Of a stretch of DNA of 64,000 bases, positions 59,471-64,000 are shown piece by piece. Origin of the DNA: Zantedeschia hybrid cultivar (Eukaryota; Streptophyta; Magnoliopsida; Alismatales; Araceae); NCBI GenBank assembly GCA_030544215.1, contig JARZZO010000002.1:58410650-58474649 (forward strand), read 5' to 3'. Position numbers and translations under genes: made by a program. Position 1 is the stretch's first letter. Every line of letters starts with the position of its first letter. The notes beneath the pieces were generated by a model. It ran no database searches. It saw nothing but the letters and a program-made list of their open reading frames with translations, and was not told the origin of the DNA.

Positions 59471-60373
59471 TTAATCTAAATGTTAGATTGTTTAATTATT
59501 AGAATTGTTCTAATTTGCATGGAATAATCTAGAAATTATTAATTTGGAGTGTGTGCACATGTGATGTGTGTTTTATGCTTTTAAATTTGATTTACTTGCA
59601 TGATTAAGTTAATTAAAAGAATTTTCAAAATTCAAATACCAATTTTAATTGGAACCCAGCTTTCTGAAAGACAAAACTTATTTATTTTAGATTTTATTTT
59701 TTATTTTAGCCATATGATACACTGAATCATGTGTGGAATGTTTAAAAATATACCGTGGTCAGGGATATGCAGTTATTTAATTATTCATATGATGAATGAT
59801 GTGTTTGTGTGGATCGTGGATGAATGATGGATGTTTATTAATTGTTAATAAATAGAGATCTGCGTATCTCTCCCTCTCTCATTCTCTGATATACTTCTAC
59901 CTCCCTTGCTCTTGTACTCGCCATAAGGCTCTCTTCTATTTACATGTAATTCTAGAATTATTGTAATCTGATCGAGGCAACCGAGGAAGGAGCGAGGATG
60001 ATCCACAGTTGCAACCAGGAAGGCAATGTGATGCAGATCCTTTGCCTGTGTGTTTGCTGATTCTCTAATGTAAATGTTATATTAGAATTGTGTGTGTGTT
60101 TGCCTGTTGGCTCCAGTCAAACCTACTTTGTTATCCATGACCACACTAATGATATGTATGAGATGCATTGTTTTATGTTTGATTATGAATCAAAGCAAGT
60201 ATAGTATTTAGTAAATATATATGATATGTTTATATACTATCACCTAGGAGAGACCAAGATAAAAGTTATCTAAATACCCTCATCTAAACTCTAAGCCATA
60301 ACGCGAGTAGTTAAGAACTTACCGCATGGTCCACCATCGTTATAGTCATAGGATTCGAATCACTTTAGGAAGG

Positions 60374-60662
60374 TTTGTTGTGCTATCCACAAGGCTTGTT
60401 TAATTGGGAGGAGAAACTGTGGATGTGGCATTAGATGCCTATATGATCGGGGTAGAGGAACCATGTAGCTTTGTTGTGCTATCCACAAGGGCTGCATGCA
60501 AATCTATGCTCGTCGCGTAACAATGGTTACCTTAGAATAGGATTAGTAGTTTGTTGTGCTATCCACAAGGCCATTAAATCTCTAGGGACCGAAGCTATGA
60601 TCGTATTACATTTTTTTGGGTGCTCTTTGATTGTATTACAATTTGTTGTGCTATCCACAAGG
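60374..60662 (+). repeat. Four identical dispersed hairpin motifs, Copia-E leader
   Basis: TTGTTGTGCTATCCACAAGG preceded by T occurs at 60374, 60470, 60550 and 60642 (each 21 bases long), separated by unique sequence. Each can form TTGTG-CTATC-CACAA, a 5-bp stem with a 5-base loop. Confidence 0.9.
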
Positions 60663-60663
60663 T

Positions 60664-62251
60664 TGTGTAAGGAATCGCCAAGAACGCAGCGGAGAATGAA
60701 ATCGATTCCTATGTATCGGTCGCTGGGATCGTAAAACGGACAATAAAACAAACGTGGGAAGAACGGTTCTTCACCTTTGCTGGGTTTCGAATCTCCCGTG
60801 GATGATTCCGACTCGGTAATCGCGCACGCGCACGATCTCTAGAGGTATCCACACGAGCTCCCGCTGCAGACGTGATTTCCTCCTCAACTTGAGTGCTCCG
60901 ACCAGATCTCAAATCCACCATGCGCGGAGAGAGACATATCTACTCCAAGAGAGAGAGAAGGAGAGAGAGAGAGGAGATAGAGAATCTGGGGTGAGTAATT
61001 CGTCCAACCAACCTTTTACCCCTCCCCCTTGGCCTCCTTATATAGAAATAAGGATAAGCACAAGGATTAATCCTCATAATTATCCAAGAGTTTGGTCTTA
61101 GATAAATCTCCATTAAATCTTCATGTTTATCCTACGGCTTTTCATAAAAAACCAGATAAGCATGAAATTTAACATCTCTCACCGTCTGACAAGAACTCTT
61201 ATGTATGTGACCCTCTAGGCCCATATATCAGTCCGGTTTCAGGCCCATTAAACTTAGAACTAATTCTAGAGTTTAATATTTATTAATTAACACTTAAACA
61301 TCATATGTTAAATGATTACTTTAATAAACAAGTGGATTATCATATGATGATTAATTCACTTGGTCTTCTGATCATGAAAAGCACCAAACACTACCTCATG
61401 ATCCCAGAAGATATAAGGGATATTGTTCCCTTTAATTGAACATTTCCATCTGCAGATACCGCACAGATAAAATCCTTCACTCATGCAATGTCCTAATAAC
61501 GCAAAGGTATGGTTTTATAGTCAAACCCTCTATCGCATTATCTAGATGGATTCCAGTACTCAGTTAATTTCTAGAAAGACATCTCTTTCATTTGACCCTG
61601 GCTAGGGATTTCTGTGTACACATCCATAGGACCTTCTCTCTCCAGTCTTATACCAAGAGTGAGTGATCCCTTGTTGTTCACTCAATTACCTTCGCAAGCT
61701 TTCCACTGTATCTGAGAGACTGACTATCGTGCGCTTAATGGTTAAAGTCCACAAGTCAGAGAATCAAGATACAATGGTCCACAAATAAGGTATCATTGGT
61801 GACTCAGGTCAAAGGACCAACTGTGCTACTGCAACGATTGAATTCCCTGGTTGACTAATATGTATAATTACCATCCAGGAATTCTTATTTGGGTCTGTTC
61901 AGTGAACTCATTCTCTAAGGAGCACCCACAAGTTTGTCTTAGTGTCACCACACGAGTGAATGTGAGATCATTCACCCTCATCACATGAGCAGACATAACT
62001 TGTGTCGATCTTATCGGATATTTAATGTCCATCTCAAATATCCTATGATCGAGAACTGTTTAAGACAAGTGACCAAGGATATTGATCTCACTATCATGAT
62101 CTCATCATGATTCAATATCCCATACATTTGTCTAAGGACCTTCATTACGATAGTTAATTTTCAAGAACTATAAATGAAGAAATGATTGCCTTTATTAATA
62201 ATCTGAACTAGAATGTACAATGATTGGCTTTGAGGCCACCCAATTCTATCA
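60664..62251 (-). repeat. Copia-F 3' LTR
   Basis: On the minus strand starts TGATAGAATTGGGTGGCC after the tract CAAGTGGGAGAA. The far end is set at about 60664 (…CCTTACACA) from the junction with the Copia-E leader, uncertain by a few bases. TATATAAGG box on the minus strand near 61037-61045. Confidence 0.8.
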
Positions 62252-62265
62252 TTCTCCCACTTGGA

Positions 62266-64000
62266 CTATAGCCAATCACCCATGTGTCTAAGTCCCATAG
62301 ACTTAAGGTGACGTTCTAAATTGTTTTGAGACAATGGCTTAGTCAAGAGATCTGCTACATTATCTTCTGATGAGACTTTCTCAACTACTATATCTCCTCG
62401 GGCGATAATCGCACGAATCAGATGAAATCGTCTCAGAATGTGCTTTGACTTTTGATGTGATCTTGGCTGCTTCGCTTGAGCTATTGCCCCATTGTTGTCA
62501 CACAATAATGGAACATGATCTGAAATGCTTGGAACTACTCCAAGTGCAGAGATGAACTTCTTCATCCAAACCGCCTCCTTGACCGCTTCAGCTGCAACAA
62601 TATATTCTGCTTCGGTCGTCGAATCTGCAGTTGTTTCTTGTTTGGAACTTTTCCAACTTACTGCACTTCCATTTAACATGAACACAAATCCAGACATGGA
62701 TTTGCTATCATCCACATCCGACTGGAAACTCGAGTCAGTAAATCCTCGAAGTTCCAAGTCGTTTCCTCCATAGACAAGAAATAGATCCTTAGTTCTTCTC
62801 AAGTATCTAAGGATACATTTCACCGCCTTCCAGTGTTCCTCACCTGGATCAGCCTGATATCTACTAGTGACACTTAGTGGGTGTGCCACATCAGGCCTAG
62901 TACATAGCATTGCATACATGATAGATCCTATTGCCGAGGCATAAAGAACTCTATCCATGTATGCTTTCTCTTCAGGTGTCTTGGGAGACATTCCTTTAGA
63001 GAGATAAATTCCATGCCTCATTGGAACGAGGCCTCTCTTGGAATTTTCCATGCCAAACCTTTTGACTATGGTGTCTATGTACATAGATTGGGATAAGCCA
63101 AGCATCCTTTTGGGCCTATCTCTATAGATCCTTGTTCCCAGAATATAGGATGCTTCCCCCAAATCTTTCATGGAGAAGTTTTTGGATAACCAAGTCTTTA
63201 CTGATGACAACATTCCTACATCATTCCCAATGAGTAGAATGTCATCAACGTAAAGTACCAAAAAGGTAACTGCGCTCCCACTAGTCTTTTTGTATACACA
63301 AGGTTCATCTTCATTCTTAATGAAGTCATAAGATTTGATTGCTTCATCAAATCTTAAATTCCAAGTTCGGGATGCCTGCTTTAATCCATAAATGGATCTT
63401 TGCAGCTTGCATACCTTGCTTGAATGCTCTTTGTAAGTGAATCCTTCAGGTTGTATCATATACACCTCTTCTTGAAGGTTTCCGTTAAGGAATGCTGTTT
63501 TCACATCCATTTGCCATATTTCATAATCATAGAATGTGGAGATAGCAAGAAGTATTCTGATTGACTTAATCATGGCAACTGGAGAAAATGTTTCGTCATA
63601 GTCAATGCCTTGCCTTTGACGATATCCTTTTTCTACCAGCCTTGCCTTGTATGTGTAAATCTGTCTATCTGCCCCGATCTTTCTTTTAAAGATCCATTTA
63701 CTGCCAATAGGTACTATACCTTCTGGCAGATTAACCAAGTTCCAAACTTGGTTGGCATACATGGACTGAATCTCAGAATTCATTGCATTTTGCCATTTCT
63801 CTGATTCTTGACTATTCATGGCTTCTTGGTAGGTTTGAGGATCATCATCCTCATTTAAGTGCACTTTTGGTTTGCCATCATCGATATGTCCAACATATCT
63901 TTCAGGCTGCTTAGGCACTCTACCTGATCTGCGAACCTTTTGTGTATCATCGTGAACAAGTTCTTGAGTCAATGGTTCAGTGGATGAACTAGTGTTGATT
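62266..64000 (-). CDS. pol: Copia pol: RT and RNase H, intact 3' part
   Basis: Frame open from the right window edge to TAG at 62266-62268, at least 577 codons; the N-terminal gag/protease/integrase lies outside. From the start it shows the linker RRSGRVPKQPERY, the RT core WQMDVKTAFLNGNLQEEVYM and QPEGF, the catalytic YVDDILLIGND with both Asp, and GEASYILG. RNase H has FTDSSFQSDVDDSKSMSGFVF and QETTADSTTEAEYIVAAEA with the acidic residues in place. The end is NVADLLTKPLS...MGDWL. It stops 14 bases before the LTR, as in Copia-C. No stops or frameshifts, so this is the best candidate for a recently active element here. Confidence 0.92.
   Translation of the reverse strand, partial: INTSSSTEPLTQELVHDDTQKVRRSGRVPKQPERYVGHIDDGKPKVHLNEDDDPQTYQEAMNSQESEKWQNAMNSEIQSMYANQVWNLVNLPEGIVPIGSKWIFKRKIGADRQIYTYKARLVEKGYRQRQGIDYDETFSPVAMIKSIRILLAISTFYDYEIWQMDVKTAFLNGNLQEEVYMIQPEGFTYKEHSSKVCKLQRSIYGLKQASRTWNLRFDEAIKSYDFIKNEDEPCVYKKTSGSAVTFLVLYVDDILLIGNDVGMLSSVKTWLSKNFSMKDLGEASYILGTRIYRDRPKRMLGLSQSMYIDTIVKRFGMENSKRGLVPMRHGIYLSKGMSPKTPEEKAYMDRVLYASAIGSIMYAMLCTRPDVAHPLSVTSRYQADPGEEHWKAVKCILRYLRRTKDLFLVYGGNDLELRGFTDSSFQSDVDDSKSMSGFVFMLNGSAVSWKSSKQETTADSTTEAEYIVAAEAVKEAVWMKKFISALGVVPSISDHVPLLCDNNGAIAQAKQPRSHQKSKHILRRFHLIRAIIARGDIVVEKVSSEDNVADLLTKPLSQNNLERHLKSMGLRHMGDWL

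Larger units (their letters stand above)
56553..60663 (+). mobile_element. Copia-E, 5' LTR and leader
   Basis: LTR 56553-58100, primer site 58102-58121 and leader up to 60663, where the minus-strand Copia-F begins. The left flank is the Tat-2 RNase H. No gag or pol of this copy is inside the window. Confidence 0.85.
58122..60663 (+). other. Copia-E leader
   Basis: 2.5 kb without a gene. GC-rich island 58480-58800 with a C-run near 58606 and CCGAGCC/GGCCCGGGCC inverted motifs. AT-rich repeat block 58900-59470. Then sequence parallel to the Copia-C leader, ending in four identical 20-base motifs (60375-60662). Confidence 0.7.
60664..64000 (-). mobile_element. Copia-F, 3' half (continues beyond the window)
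   Basis: Minus-strand Ty1/Copia element: pol frame open from the window edge to 62266, polypurine tract at 62263-62252, and a 3' LTR from 62251 down to about 60664. Inserted into the leader of Copia-E. Close to Copia-C in protein sequence. Confidence 0.9.

Overview
The window looks like nuclear DNA of a flowering plant made almost entirely of transposable elements inserted into one another. I see no host protein gene, tRNA or rRNA gene. The evidence is plant-type LTR retrotransposons (Ty3/Gypsy of the Athila and Tat lineages, and several Ty1/Copia copies with 1.5-1.6 kb LTRs), a hAT DNA transposon with a BED/hATC transposase, exact target-site duplications, and tRNA primer sites (iMet-type for Copia, Asp-type for Athila). 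The species cannot be named from this. Element names such as Tat-1 or Copia-C are local labels for this window.

Layout. 1-375 is a Copia leader fragment. 376-26946 is a composite of one Tat family (Tat-1): the left half lies on the minus strand (gag 21985 to 20235, protease and G-patch 8635 to 1825, then an LTR fragment to 376) and the right half on the plus strand (G-patch 21988-22668, 3' region, polypurine tract, LTR 25278 to about 26946). Two elements interrupt the left half: hAT-1 (2530-8252, 8-bp duplication GCTCCAGT) and Athila-1 (8636-20229, two 1937-bp LTRs, 5-bp duplication ATTAC). 26947-28825 is the 5' end of another Tat-1-family element on the minus strand.

28879-45227 is a heavily decayed Copia-B, whose 5' LTR is split by Copia-C (30410-39654, duplication ATTTT). 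Copia-C is itself broken: no protease motif, many stops, and YVDN in place of YVDD. 45228-47038 is an AT-rich island with many AATCGATT motifs. 47039-48260 is the end of another Copia LTR plus its leader (Copia-D). 48261-50978 is the 3' end of a second Athila. 50979-56552 is a second Tat element (Tat-2) with gag, protease, G-patch and RT, cut by the LTR of Copia-E (56553-60663, LTR and leader only). Copia-F enters from the right edge on the minus strand (60664-64000) and has an undamaged RT/RNase H frame.

How it works together: each retrotransposon has, or had, the usual promoter LTR, tRNA primer site, leader, gag, pol, polypurine tract and LTR, but only Copia-F shows an undamaged reading frame, and only its 3' part is visible. 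The most unusual signals are non-coding. Several families carry short hairpins repeated many times in U3 or leader regions. The hairpin sequence differs between families or copies while the architecture stays: Tat-1 U3 and leader arrays with a compensatory base-pair change, and Copia leaders with copy-specific repeats at matching spacing. There is also a 109-nt foldback with a perfect 16-bp stem at 24372-24480. Everything was read by eye; no alignment or database search was run.
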